DNA from: Gammaproteobacteria bacterium
Lineage (GTDB): Bacteria > Pseudomonadota > Gammaproteobacteria > Enterobacterales > Alteromonadaceae
NCBI GenBank assembly: GCA_018826295.1
Contig: JAHJZX010000012.1
Span: 175,738 to 239,737 of the forward strand
Direction of reading: 5' to 3'
DNA length: 64,000 nt
This document shows, piece after piece, positions 24,211 through 32,709 of this stretch. The notes beneath the pieces are model-generated. The model did no database searches and was not told the origin of the DNA. It saw nothing but the letters and a program-made list of their open reading frames with translations. Made by a program: the position numbers and the translations under genes. The stretch's first letter is position 1. Each line of letters opens with the position of its first letter.

Positions 24211-25455
24211 TTAGCCGAAGATGCCTCTGGTATCTATAACTACCTTGGTCGCAACATCCGCCGGGTGCAAGGTTTTAAACTGCTTATGATCAACCAGCAC
24301 CACTAACACATTGGCGCGCTCTAACGCCTGCGGCAGCGGTGTTAACTTGTCGGCATGTGCCGCATATTTGGCTGGCAGTTGCTTGATATTCGGCTCTACC
24401 AGCAATATTTCACCAACATTATCGCGTATCAGCGACATGGCAATATCCAGCGCCGGGCTTTCCCGTAAATCGTCAATATCGGCTTTAAATGCCAACCCTA
24501 AACAAGCAATAACCGGCTTTTTAAACTGATCAGCAGCTTGCTTAATTTTGTCTGCCACATAGTGTGGTTTACTATCGTTAATTTCGCGAGCTTTACGGAT
24601 GATTTGCGCCTGCTCTGGCGCAGAGTCAACAATAAACCAGGGGTCAACGGCTATGCAGTGGCCACCGACACCGGGGCCAGGTAATAAGATATTGACCCTG
24701 GGATGGCGATTGGCCAGTTTAATCAGTTCCCAGACATTGATCTTAAGATGGTCACAAATCATTGATAACTCATTGGCAAAGGCGATATTGACATCGCGAA
24801 ATGAGTTTTCGGTCAGTTTGGCCATCTCAGCGGTGCGGGCATTGGTTAGCAAACACTCGCCGCGGACAAATAAATGGTATAAATCAACAGCCCGTGCCGC
24901 GCAGCGTTCAGTAATGCCACCAATAATCCGGTCGTTACTCACCAGTTCCTGCAATACCCGGCCTGGTAATACCCGCTCCGGACAGTGCGCTATATACACA
25001 TCAGCTTTATCAGGATCCTGATGCGGCATAATTAAATCGGGGCGCAGCTCGGCCAGCCAGGCAGAAATTTGATCGGTGGTGCCAACCGGAGAGGTGGACT
25101 CCAGCACGATTAAATTACCTTTACTGATTACTGGCGCAATGTTTTCTACTGCGGCGCGGATATAACTTAAATCCGGGCTTTTATTGTCTTTAAACGGTGT
25201 GGGTACGGCAATCATAAAAGCTTCTGCCGGTTCTGGCGTTAATGAAGCTTTAAGTTTTCCGGTAGTTACGGCAGCCTGTACCAGCATATCTAAGTCAGGT
25301 TCAACGATATGAATTTTACCCTGATTAATGGTATTAACCGCGTGCTCGGATACATCTACACCCAGTACGTCAACGCCACGCGAGGCAATAACTGCAGCTG
25401 TGGGTAAACCTATATAACCTAAACCGATAACTGAAACCCGTGAGAATGTATGCAT
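24211..25455 (-). CDS. wecC: UDP-N-acetyl-D-mannosamine dehydrogenase
   Basis: 414 residues, highly like E. coli WecC over its full length. The NAD-binding GLGYIGLPTAA is at 11-21, and the catalytic Cys267 lies in GPGVGGHCIAVDPWF. SRTAE- and KLTENSFRDVNIAFANEL-type segments are conserved. It oxidises UDP-ManNAc to UDP-ManNAcA in two NAD-dependent steps, giving an acidic sugar donor. AGGAA precedes the ATG. It is between the ACP and prsT genes. No UDP-GlcNAc 2-epimerase (wecB) is in the window. A UDP-GlcNAc or UDP-glucose 6-dehydrogenase is less likely. Confidence 0.9.
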   Translation of the reverse strand: MHTFSRVSVIGLGYIGLPTAAVIASRGVDVLGVDVSEHAVNTINQGKIHIVEPDLDMLVQAAVTTGKLKASLTPEPAEAFMIAVPTPFKDNKSPDLSYIRAAVENIAPVISKGNLIVLESTSPVGTTDQISAWLAELRPDLIMPHQDPDKADVYIAHCPERVLPGRVLQELVSNDRIIGGITERCAARAVDLYHLFVRGECLLTNARTAEMAKLTENSFRDVNIAFANELSMICDHLKINVWELIKLANRHPRVNILLPGPGVGGHCIAVDPWFIVDSAPEQAQIIRKAREINDSKPHYVADKIKQAADQFKKPVIACLGLAFKADIDDLRESPALDIAMSLIRDNVGEILLVEPNIKQLPAKYAAHADKLTPLPQALERANVLVVLVDHKQFKTLHPADVATKVVIDTRGIFG

Positions 25456-25514
25456 ACTGTTTCCTATAGCGCTATTGCCGTACTAATTTGTGGGTCCACC
25501 AGGATGATGGCTAA

Positions 25515-25757
25515 TCAGGCCGCTTGTTTTTGCTCGACAAACTTACGTAACTGACCAAAGCTTTCAAACACCTCGGCAGAGATTTCATCGTCGTTTACCA
25601 CTATGCCCAATTGGTCTTCCAGTTCGGTAATCACCGCAATAACCGCCATAGAATCAAACTCAGCAATAGCGCCAAGCAATAAGGTGTCGTCGTTGAATTG
25701 TTTATCTATCTGTAAAACGCTGCGAAGTATATCTGCGAGTAACTGCTGGTGAGACAT
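25515..25757 (-). CDS. Acyl carrier protein, exosortase-locus type
   Basis: 80 residues, acidic, with the phosphopantetheine site in EFDSMAVI (Ser36). The helix arrangement fits a stand-alone carrier protein. AAGGA precedes the ATG. It is divergent from the acyl-CoA ligase gene with about 150 bp between the two starts, and leads the ACP-wecC-prsT unit. The neighbouring AMP-forming ligase may load it and the LuxI-like acyltransferase or the hydrolases may unload it; that chain is inference. Confidence 0.9.
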   Translation of the reverse strand: MSHQQLLADILRSVLQIDKQFNDDTLLLGAIAEFDSMAVIAVITELEDQLGIVVNDDEISAEVFESFGQLRKFVEQKQAA

Positions 25758-25908
25758 GTTGCATTCCTTAAATAACGAACCAATTTCCCTGCTTTACATC
25801 CACGACATGCCACTTCGGTAAAAAGCGGCAAATTACAGTCGGTTTTTTTGCAAAACTGTTTTATTATTGCACACAAAGGGAATAAAAGCGCAAGGTCTGA
25901 AGGATGTT

Positions 25909-27501
25909 ATGACCAAAAATATTCATGAACTTATCAGCCAGTCAGCACAGCAGTACGCTTCACGTCCGGCGTTGTACTTTAAGCAGCAGACATTAACTTA
26001 TACTGAATTGTATCAGGGCGTTATTGCCGCTGCGATACAGCTACAACAAGCTGAGGTCGGCCGTTTCGAACGCGTTGCGGTATATTTGCCAAAACAATTT
26101 GAAACCGTGTTTGGTTTGTTTGCTGCATCTTGTGCCGGCGCTGTGTTTGTACCAGTCAATCCGGCCTTAAAGGCCGCCCAGGTGTCGCACATTTTGCGCG
26201 ACTGTAATGTACGTTTGCTGATAACCAGCAGCGAACGGCTGGCAGCATTGCAGCATGAGTTGCAGCTGTGCCCCGATTTACACACAGTATTGTTAACCGA
26301 TACGGCTGTTTGTGACACTGCGGCAGCGGGTCATCTGCAAATTAAACCATTTTACAGCCAGACTAATGCTGAATTGCGCCAGTACCCGCATGCTACAGAT
26401 GCCGATATGGCGGCGATACTGTATACCTCTGGCAGCACGGGCAAACCCAAAGGTGTGGTGTTATCGCACCGTAATATGTTGGTTGGGGCACAAAGTGTTT
26501 CCAGTTATCTGGCCAACAGCTGTGATGACGTACTGCTGGCGTTACTACCGCTGAGCTTTGACTATGGCTTAAGCCAGTTAACTACGGCCTTTTTAACCGG
26601 TGCCAGCGTGGTACTGCTGGACTTTTTCCTGGTGCAGGATGTGGTGCGCACGGTAGCGCAACATGGCGTTACCGGCATTGCCGCTGTGCCGCCGTTGTGG
26701 GCCCAATTGGCCAAAGCCAACTGGACGGATGGCACTGCAGATAGCGTACGCTATCTGACCAACTCCGGCGGGGCTATGCCACAGCCTTTGTTGCAGCAAC
26801 TGCAACAGATTTTCCACAACGCCGAACCTTATCTGATGTACGGTTTAACTGAGGCGTTTCGTTCTACCTATTTACCGCCGGCTGATATACAGCAGCGGCC
26901 GGGCTCTATGGGCAAGGCTATTCCGAATGCCGAAATTGTCGTTGTGCGTGAAGATGGCAGTCTGTGCGGGCCAAATGAGCCTGGCGAGCTGGTACATCGC
27001 GGTCCGCTGGTAAGTTTGGGTTACTGGAATGCGCCGGAAAAAACCGCAGAGCGCTTTAAACCAGACCCAGTTGCACCTAAAGGCATACAGTTGCCGCAAC
27101 TTGCAGTGTTTTCCGGTGATACCGTGCGCTACGATGAAGAGGGTTATCTGTACTTTATTGGCCGGCGCGATGAAATGATTAAAACCTCGGGTTATCGTGT
27201 CAGCCCAACTGAAGTAGAAGAAGCCGTATATGCAGTAAGCCCTGAGCTGGTAGATGTCGCGGCGATTGGCGTACCACATCCGGAGTTAGAACAGGCCATA
27301 GTGGTATTACTGGCTTGTAAAGCTGGCGCTGAGCCTGATTTAGCCGCCTGGCAGTTGCAATTAAAGCGTAGTTTGCCCAATTTTATGCAACCCAAAGTGC
27401 TATTGCTGCAGCAGACATTACCTAAAAATGCTAACGGTAAAATTGACCGTAAGTTATTGTCCGAGCAATACCGTGATTATTTTCAAGTGAGTGGCAGATG
27501 A
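25909..27501 (+). CDS. Acyl-CoA ligase (AMP-forming), exosortase A system-associated
   Basis: About 530 residues. The AMP-binding P-loop ILYTSGSTGKPKGVV lies near 171-185, YGLTEAFRSTYLPP follows near 305, and the C-terminal catalytic Lys lies in NGKIDRKLL. Family: exosortase A-associated acyl-CoA ligase (TIGR03098). It should adenylate a carboxylic acid and pass it to CoA or to the divergent ACP. The ATG at 25909 is preferred over the frame start at 25867 because AAGGA lies upstream and the family similarity starts there. The stop overlaps the decarboxylase start by 4 bp, so the pair is translationally coupled. Confidence 0.93.
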   Translation: MTKNIHELISQSAQQYASRPALYFKQQTLTYTELYQGVIAAAIQLQQAEVGRFERVAVYLPKQFETVFGLFAASCAGAVFVPVNPALKAAQVSHILRDCNVRLLITSSERLAALQHELQLCPDLHTVLLTDTAVCDTAAAGHLQIKPFYSQTNAELRQYPHATDADMAAILYTSGSTGKPKGVVLSHRNMLVGAQSVSSYLANSCDDVLLALLPLSFDYGLSQLTTAFLTGASVVLLDFFLVQDVVRTVAQHGVTGIAAVPPLWAQLAKANWTDGTADSVRYLTNSGGAMPQPLLQQLQQIFHNAEPYLMYGLTEAFRSTYLPPADIQQRPGSMGKAIPNAEIVVVREDGSLCGPNEPGELVHRGPLVSLGYWNAPEKTAERFKPDPVAPKGIQLPQLAVFSGDTVRYDEEGYLYFIGRRDEMIKTSGYRVSPTEVEEAVYAVSPELVDVAAIGVPHPELEQAIVVLLACKAGAEPDLAAWQLQLKRSLPNFMQPKVLLLQQTLPKNANGKIDRKLLSEQYRDYFQVSGR

Positions 27502-28742
27502 GCAGTGTTGAAAGTGTAAAAGTTGTACACGAGCGGATGGATCAGTTTGAGCAGTGCGATAACCAGTTAATGCTTGGCGGTTACCGGCTGGAACAAATTG
27601 GCGCTATGCTGGGTAAATCTGTGTTTTATGCCTATGACCGCAGCGTGATCACTAAGCAGGTGCAACGCTTTCGCGCAGTTATTCCCGCGGGGATAAAACT
27701 GCATTATGCCATTAAAGCTAACCCTTACTGGCCGGTAGTCCAACATTTGCGTAGCCAGGTTGATGGCTTTGATGTGGCGTCGCAAAAAGAAATGCTGCTG
27801 GCAATGCAAGCCGATATGCCGGTCACTGATATCAGCTTTGCCGGGCCTGGCAAAACCGATGCTGAATTGCTTAGCGCCATTACAGCCGGCGTTACGTTAA
27901 ATGTTGAGTCGGCCGGTGAGCTTAAGCGCATAGTTAAACTTGGCGAGAATACTAAGCTGACACCTCAGGTGGCACTTAGAATAAACCCGGCGTTTGAGCT
28001 AAAAGCCTCCGGTATGAAAATGGCCGGTGGCGCTAAGCCCTTTGGCATAGATGAAGAACAGGCTTTTGAGCTGTTAGCTGATATTGGCGCTATGGCAGTT
28101 AAATTACGTGGTTTTCATATATTTTGCGGCTCACAAAATCTTAAACCCGAGGCGTTAATAGAAGCGCACCAGCATACCTTTGCCCTGGCGGCAAAACTGG
28201 CAGCGGCTTGCCCGTACCGGCCCGATTTAATCAACCTGGGCGGCGGTTTTGGTGTGCCTTACTTTGCCGGTGAAAAGCGCTTAGAGCTGGCAGCGGTGGG
28301 GCAGTCCTTGCGGCAACTGCTAACACAATATGATGCTGAGCTAAAAGATATAGAACTGGTTATCGAATTGGGCCGCTATCTGGTAGCTGAAGCCGGGGTG
28401 TATGCCTGCCAGGTAGTGGATAAAAAAGTCTCACGCGGTAGCACTTATCTGGTATGTAACGGCGGCTTACATCATCACCTGGCTAATTCAGGTAACTTTG
28501 GTCAGGTGATCCGCAAAAATTATCCGGTGGCAATAGGTAATAAGTTAAGCAGCGACACGACAGAGCAGGTTACTATAGTTGGCCCGCTATGCACGCCGTT
28601 GGATATTCTGGCGGATAAAGTCAGTTTACCCGTCGCAGAGGTGGGCGATTGGGTGGTGGTGTATCAGTCTGGCGCCTATGGCCCAACAGCCAGCCCGCAA
28701 GACTTTCTCGGCCATCCTGCCGTGGCAGAAATATTGCTGTAA
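27498..28742 (+). CDS. PLP-dependent decarboxylase, exosortase A system-associated
   Basis: 414 residues of the fold-III ornithine/diaminopimelate decarboxylase type. The PLP Lys is K73 in YAIKANPYWP. HIFCGSQNL, the glycine-rich NLGGGFGVPYF and the late YQSGAYGPTASP, close to the C-terminus, are present. Family: exosortase A-associated pyridoxal-dependent decarboxylase (TIGR03099). It should release an amine from an amino acid, possibly one held on the ACP or as a CoA ester made by its partner ligase. It ends only 7 bp from the convergent beta-helix gene. Confidence 0.93.
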   Translation: MSSVESVKVVHERMDQFEQCDNQLMLGGYRLEQIGAMLGKSVFYAYDRSVITKQVQRFRAVIPAGIKLHYAIKANPYWPVVQHLRSQVDGFDVASQKEMLLAMQADMPVTDISFAGPGKTDAELLSAITAGVTLNVESAGELKRIVKLGENTKLTPQVALRINPAFELKASGMKMAGGAKPFGIDEEQAFELLADIGAMAVKLRGFHIFCGSQNLKPEALIEAHQHTFALAAKLAAACPYRPDLINLGGGFGVPYFAGEKRLELAAVGQSLRQLLTQYDAELKDIELVIELGRYLVAEAGVYACQVVDKKVSRGSTYLVCNGGLHHHLANSGNFGQVIRKNYPVAIGNKLSSDTTEQVTIVGPLCTPLDILADKVSLPVAEVGDWVVVYQSGAYGPTASPQDFLGHPAVAEILL

Positions 28743-28749
28743 GTTAGCC

Positions 28750-29916
28750 TTAACATTTTTGTCCGCTGTCGCATAACAGCGCGGGTAACAGCGGGTATGC
28801 CGCCAGACCGGCTTTTTGTCTGTTAGCAAAGTGAAAGTTGTCGTTGTCGCTGCTATCTGCCCCAACAATCATATTGTTGATGATCTGCGCCGGTGGTGCT
28901 GCATCGTGTGCTTTGTAAAGCAGGTTGCTGCCCTGGCGCTCCAGAATAAATACATTGTCGGAAATACTTACCGCATTTTCGCTGTGTTTAATCCCTTCCA
29001 GGCCATAACCAATAGCCTGATGGTTCGCCGAAAAGGGGCCCTGTTGCAGCACTGAGCCCTTAATACTGAGCTTGCCGCCGTTGGATATATCAACCAGACG
29101 GCTGTCTTGTGCGCTAAGGCTGGCAAGGATGCTGTTTTCTATTACCGTTACCGCGCCGCGGCTTTTAATACCATGCCCCTGATCTTTAGACGCCACAACA
29201 ATACTATTGCTAAAAAACAAATTTGCCTTGTTAAGGTACATGGCATGAGCCTGACCGGCTTTACCCAGTAGTTCAAACCGGCTATTGGTTATGTATACAT
29301 TACCGGGCTTTGAGGCAGTTTCCAGAATGCCTTCTTCACTGGAGTGAAAATAGACCTTATTTAGCGTTAAACCTAAACCTTCAAGCCTTATACAGGCGCC
29401 ATTCTTACTGGGAACGCTAATGTAGCGACATTCGATATTGTGCACAGTCAGATTGTTGCCGGTGGCCAGTATAAAGCCCTTGCCATTTACGCTACCTTTT
29501 TCAAATACAACATGGCCATAGCCAATAATGGTGATGTCATTTTTACTTATTTTGAATGCGTTATCATAAACGCCGCTGCCAATATGCAAGGTATCGCCAT
29601 GGTTAAGCGCTGCTACGGCAAGTGGCAAGCTGTCAAAAGGTTGATTGTTTACCCATACGCCATAGCGTGCAGGGTAGCTTTTATTATCGGCTTGCCACGG
29701 GGTGAATACCGCAGCAATATCAGCGTGTATTTGCTCAGTTGATGGTAATAATGCAGGCGCATCGGCCCGATGCCCGACGACAAAGTTAACTAACTTTTCC
29801 TGAACGACCGGTATTAAAGTCCGATCTTTAACAAGCACAACCAGCAATAACAGATGTGCAGCAATGCCGGCGACGATGAAGTAATACAACAGCAGTTTGA
29901 GAGTAAGATTTTTCAT
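28750..29916 (-). CDS. Right-handed parallel beta-helix protein with N-terminal membrane anchor
   Basis: 388 residues. A strong hydrophobic segment (about 6-28) anchors the protein in the inner membrane or serves as an uncleaved signal. The rest shows short repeating strands, for example LTVHNIECRY, VYITNSRFELLG, ANLFFSNSIVV and VTVIENSILAS, typical of a parallel beta-helix (about 85-350). Such folds bind or cleave polysaccharide. No lyase catalytic set can be assigned by eye. It is the last gene of a minus-strand operon, 7 bp after the hydrolase-1 gene. Confidence 0.8.
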   Translation of the reverse strand: MKNLTLKLLLYYFIVAGIAAHLLLLVVLVKDRTLIPVVQEKLVNFVVGHRADAPALLPSTEQIHADIAAVFTPWQADNKSYPARYGVWVNNQPFDSLPLAVAALNHGDTLHIGSGVYDNAFKISKNDITIIGYGHVVFEKGSVNGKGFILATGNNLTVHNIECRYISVPSKNGACIRLEGLGLTLNKVYFHSSEEGILETASKPGNVYITNSRFELLGKAGQAHAMYLNKANLFFSNSIVVASKDQGHGIKSRGAVTVIENSILASLSAQDSRLVDISNGGKLSIKGSVLQQGPFSANHQAIGYGLEGIKHSENAVSISDNVFILERQGSNLLYKAHDAAPPAQIINNMIVGADSSDNDNFHFANRQKAGLAAYPLLPALLCDSGQKC

Positions 29917-29923
29917 TGTCTGC

Positions 29924-30784
29924 CTATTTGGCTAGTAATTGCTGGATGAATTGAAATGTTAGCTGTTCTACTTGCTGGCGCCAGAGCAAAGTAGAAAAAG
30001 TATGGTTCGCATCATTAATGTGGCAGTGTTGGGCTGATGACAGTAGGCTGCGCCAGCTATCATCGTGCTGACAAAGGGAAAGAAATTCCTGAGCAGTTAA
30101 GTCGTTGCCACTGGTGATCAGAAGCGTTTTACCCTGATAGCGTTGCCAGCCCTGCAACATCAGTTGGACATAATTTTGCTCGTTGGCCTCAGGTGTCGAC
30201 GCAGTGCGGCTGTGTTTTGCTTTACGTTGCTGCAGGGTTTGCCAAATGTCTTTTAAGCTGTGGCGCAAAGCCACACCACCGCCAAACATCTTTTGCCAGA
30301 ACTGGCGGCTGAACAGGCGTTTTAAATAGTAGTGTTTTAGCATAACCTCAGCGTGGCTATGCTGCTGCCGTACCCAGGGATTAAGCAACACTACGCCAGC
30401 TAGGCGCGGGTCGGGTTTATTAAGCTTTATTAAAATCGCACTGGCAGCATCGCACAGCCCCCACAGTACCAGGTTTTTCAGCTGTGGGTTGTGGTGCATA
30501 AAGGCAGTTATTGCCGTCTCAATATCATTATCTTGCTGATAAAATGCCGCTTTGCTACCGCTGCTGTCACCCATGCCGCTGGTATCCAGCCGCATTGACG
30601 CTATGCCGTTGTCGGCAAGATAGCGGCTGAGTTTGACAAACTGGCGATGGCTGCCCACCCGATACTGCGGGCCGCCAACAATGATAAGCACCCCGGTTTG
30701 GCTGCACTGGGTATTCGTTGGCGTGTGTAAAATCGCACTGAGGGCGGCATTGCCACTGGCCAGGCTGATATAACGCTCTGTCAT
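29924..30784 (-). CDS. Hydrolase 1, exosortase A system-associated
   Basis: 286 residues of alpha/beta-hydrolase type. The oxyanion-hole region is IVGGPQYRVGSHRQF (about 35-49), followed by RLDTSGMGDSSG. The usual Gly-x-Ser-x-Gly elbow is replaced by LWGLCDAAS, so the expected nucleophile position carries Cys. The late His is in DANHTFS. This fits the hydr1_PEP family (TIGR03100). The Cys suggests thioesterase-like chemistry, perhaps release of an acyl group from the ACP. It overlaps hydrolase 2 by 4 bp. Confidence 0.9.
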   Translation of the reverse strand: MTERYISLASGNAALSAILHTPTNTQCSQTGVLIIVGGPQYRVGSHRQFVKLSRYLADNGIASMRLDTSGMGDSSGSKAAFYQQDNDIETAITAFMHHNPQLKNLVLWGLCDAASAILIKLNKPDPRLAGVVLLNPWVRQQHSHAEVMLKHYYLKRLFSRQFWQKMFGGGVALRHSLKDIWQTLQQRKAKHSRTASTPEANEQNYVQLMLQGWQRYQGKTLLITSGNDLTAQEFLSLCQHDDSWRSLLSSAQHCHINDANHTFSTLLWRQQVEQLTFQFIQQLLAK

Positions 30785-31605
30785 ACTGCACCTGCGGTTA
30801 ATTGCTGCACCGTTAGTGTGATAAGTGCATCTGCCCTGGCCAACTCCACTGTTTGCCAGTAGGGCTCTGCGTTTAGCTGCACAAAATTAACCTTTTGCTG
30901 TTGTTCCAGTTGTTGCAGCATTTTTTGTACCGGTATGGCTATGTTGTCCAGCTGTGAGGTCTCAAACCAGCTTAAGCTAAATTGTGGTAGTACGACAGGC
31001 AGGTTAAGTTGCATTTGCAACAGGCTGTGATACCAATCCGGGCTTATTGGATAGCCGCCAATTTCCACGCTATGCCCGTCGTTAAGCTGCTGTTCCAGGT
31101 CTTTTTGGTGTAATTTCACCCCACTTGCCATCGCTTCGGCCACTTTAATGCGGGCAAATTGCTGCCAAAACTTGGTTACATCAAACATGGGTTGCCATAA
31201 CAGCAGCTGTTTTGTTGTCAGCGGCAGCTCATGCTGGTTTAACAGGTCAAACAGCTGCAGGGTGCCGAAGCGCACGGCGATAAAGCTAACCTGCTCAAAC
31301 CCCTCATTACGCAGCTTGCTAAGCAGTTGCAGCAGATCTTCGCGCCAGATTGTCGTAGTGGCTGTATCTAAATCGCCTTCGCTGTCACCGGTACCATAAT
31401 TATCCAGCATAAAACAGCTAAGGCCAGCGGCGGCCAGTTTGCGCATCGTATCGCTTAGCAAATGCCTGACTTTATTCATCTCTTCAGCAAAGGGCGGCAG
31501 GATAACAACGGCGGTATTATTGTTCGAACCTCTGGCAACGTGCAGAAACAAATGGCCCGATTTCATCGGGTAAAATCCGCTTTGCAAAAGTAGGGCTGTA
31601 TTCAT
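30781..31605 (-). CDS. Hydrolase 2, exosortase A system-associated
   Basis: 274 residues of alpha/beta-hydrolase type: VILPPFAEEMNKVRHL at about 35-50, LDNYGTGDSEGD at about 67-78, and IAVRFGTLQL at the nucleophile-elbow position, where Arg stands in place of Ser. It fits hydr2_PEP (TIGR03101). The unusual elbow makes classic Ser-hydrolase activity doubtful. It is coupled to hydrolase 1 by a 4-bp overlap, so the two may act as a pair. It follows the GNAT/FemAB-like gene by 15 bp. Confidence 0.88.
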   Translation of the reverse strand: MNTALLLQSGFYPMKSGHLFLHVARGSNNNTAVVILPPFAEEMNKVRHLLSDTMRKLAAAGLSCFMLDNYGTGDSEGDLDTATTTIWREDLLQLLSKLRNEGFEQVSFIAVRFGTLQLFDLLNQHELPLTTKQLLLWQPMFDVTKFWQQFARIKVAEAMASGVKLHQKDLEQQLNDGHSVEIGGYPISPDWYHSLLQMQLNLPVVLPQFSLSWFETSQLDNIAIPVQKMLQQLEQQQKVNFVQLNAEPYWQTVELARADALITLTVQQLTAGAV

Positions 31606-31620
31606 TCTTAGGCCAATAAT

Positions 31621-32709
31621 TTATTTATTAATATTTCTGCGGTGAAAGCTTATTTGGGTGTTTTGTTTTATGACATCACGGAGTTTATATCCCAGTGCAA
31701 CCACTTTACCTTTTAAGCTTCGTTGATTAATTATTTCGACACCGCTGACGTTGGTTTTACAGTCCATCCACAGCGATTTAAAGTCATCATTGCCAAGTAA
31801 AAAATCAATAGTACGCACACCGTGATGCTGTGATAATTGCTCTATCATCTGTTTCGTTAATACTGTACCAGGTGAAAATGCATCAAACTGTTTGTCTTGT
31901 GCAAGCTTATAAATCGATGCCGTTTTACCCTCTAGCAACCAGAGTTGAAATGCGGCCGGAACATTGTTTATGTACAAGATACCCAGTTGCAACTTGTGTT
32001 GGCCAGCAGCCCAATCGATAAGCCAGTTAATAAAATCCTCAGAAGGCTCTTTTACTTTCCAGCTTTGCTGATAAATCTGCCAGTAAATCTGTTTGATTTT
32101 ATCGCAGGCGGTGCTGTGAACTTCCAGCTTGAAATGTTGCTTGGTAAGCGCTTTTAAGCGTCTTTGATAGGTATTTTGTAGCTTTGATGAACGGCCGGCC
32201 CAATAGGAGGTGAAATCGGTAAAGCTGCTGCGATAATTCACTGAATAGCTGTATTGAAACAATGCAACAGGCAAATCCTTTGCTGCATCTGACAGCGTAT
32301 TGAACTGCTCTGGATACAACGGCGACACTTCCAGACTCAACCACTTATCGTTGTTGCTTATGAGTTGGTTAAGTAACTCTGCCCAGGCTTGCGAATGGTT
32401 TAACATTGAGGCATCAAAAAAAATATCGCAAAACGGCGTATAAAAATTAGTGATAATTTTAAGCTTCGTGTTGTCTTGCTCCAGCGCGATTGCAATGCAG
32501 GGCGCAGCGTTGTCGAAGATAAAAAACCAGTAATAGTTTATCGCTGCTGTCTCCTGATGCTGTTTTTTAAATTGGCTAAGAGAGCAGAACCATTCATAAG
32601 TTGAGTAAATCGAATGCGCACTATGCTGCTTAAGCCAGGCGTGCAAATGCTCTGGCAAAGCTTCATCCGCAGGATAAACTTTGGTGGTGTACAAACTCCG
32701 TTCACTCAT
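31621..32709 (-). CDS. FemAB/GNAT-type acyltransferase (Acetyltransf_6-like)
   Basis: 362 residues. The C-terminal half (about 165-330) has the FemAB-like acyltransferase pattern with IYWQIYQQSWKVKEPSEDF, GILYINNVPAAFQLWL and YKLAQDKQFDAFSPGTVL. The N-terminal half is a related but diverged domain. Such enzymes move an acyl or aminoacyl group to an amine, often on a sugar or peptide. Start at ATG overlaps the ATP-grasp gene by 4 bp. With the ATP-grasp and asparagine-synthase-like genes upstream, a role in adding an amino acid to the glycan is plausible but not shown. Confidence 0.82.
   Translation of the reverse strand: MSERSLYTTKVYPADEALPEHLHAWLKQHSAHSIYSTYEWFCSLSQFKKQHQETAAINYYWFFIFDNAAPCIAIALEQDNTKLKIITNFYTPFCDIFFDASMLNHSQAWAELLNQLISNNDKWLSLEVSPLYPEQFNTLSDAAKDLPVALFQYSYSVNYRSSFTDFTSYWAGRSSKLQNTYQRRLKALTKQHFKLEVHSTACDKIKQIYWQIYQQSWKVKEPSEDFINWLIDWAAGQHKLQLGILYINNVPAAFQLWLLEGKTASIYKLAQDKQFDAFSPGTVLTKQMIEQLSQHHGVRTIDFLLGNDDFKSLWMDCKTNVSGVEIINQRSLKGKVVALGYKLRDVIKQNTQISFHRRNINK

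Noticed and set aside
25758..25908. Sigma-54 promoters in the ACP/acyl-CoA ligase intergenic region
   Set aside because: GG and GC pairs are present on both strands but none has the required 10-base spacing.
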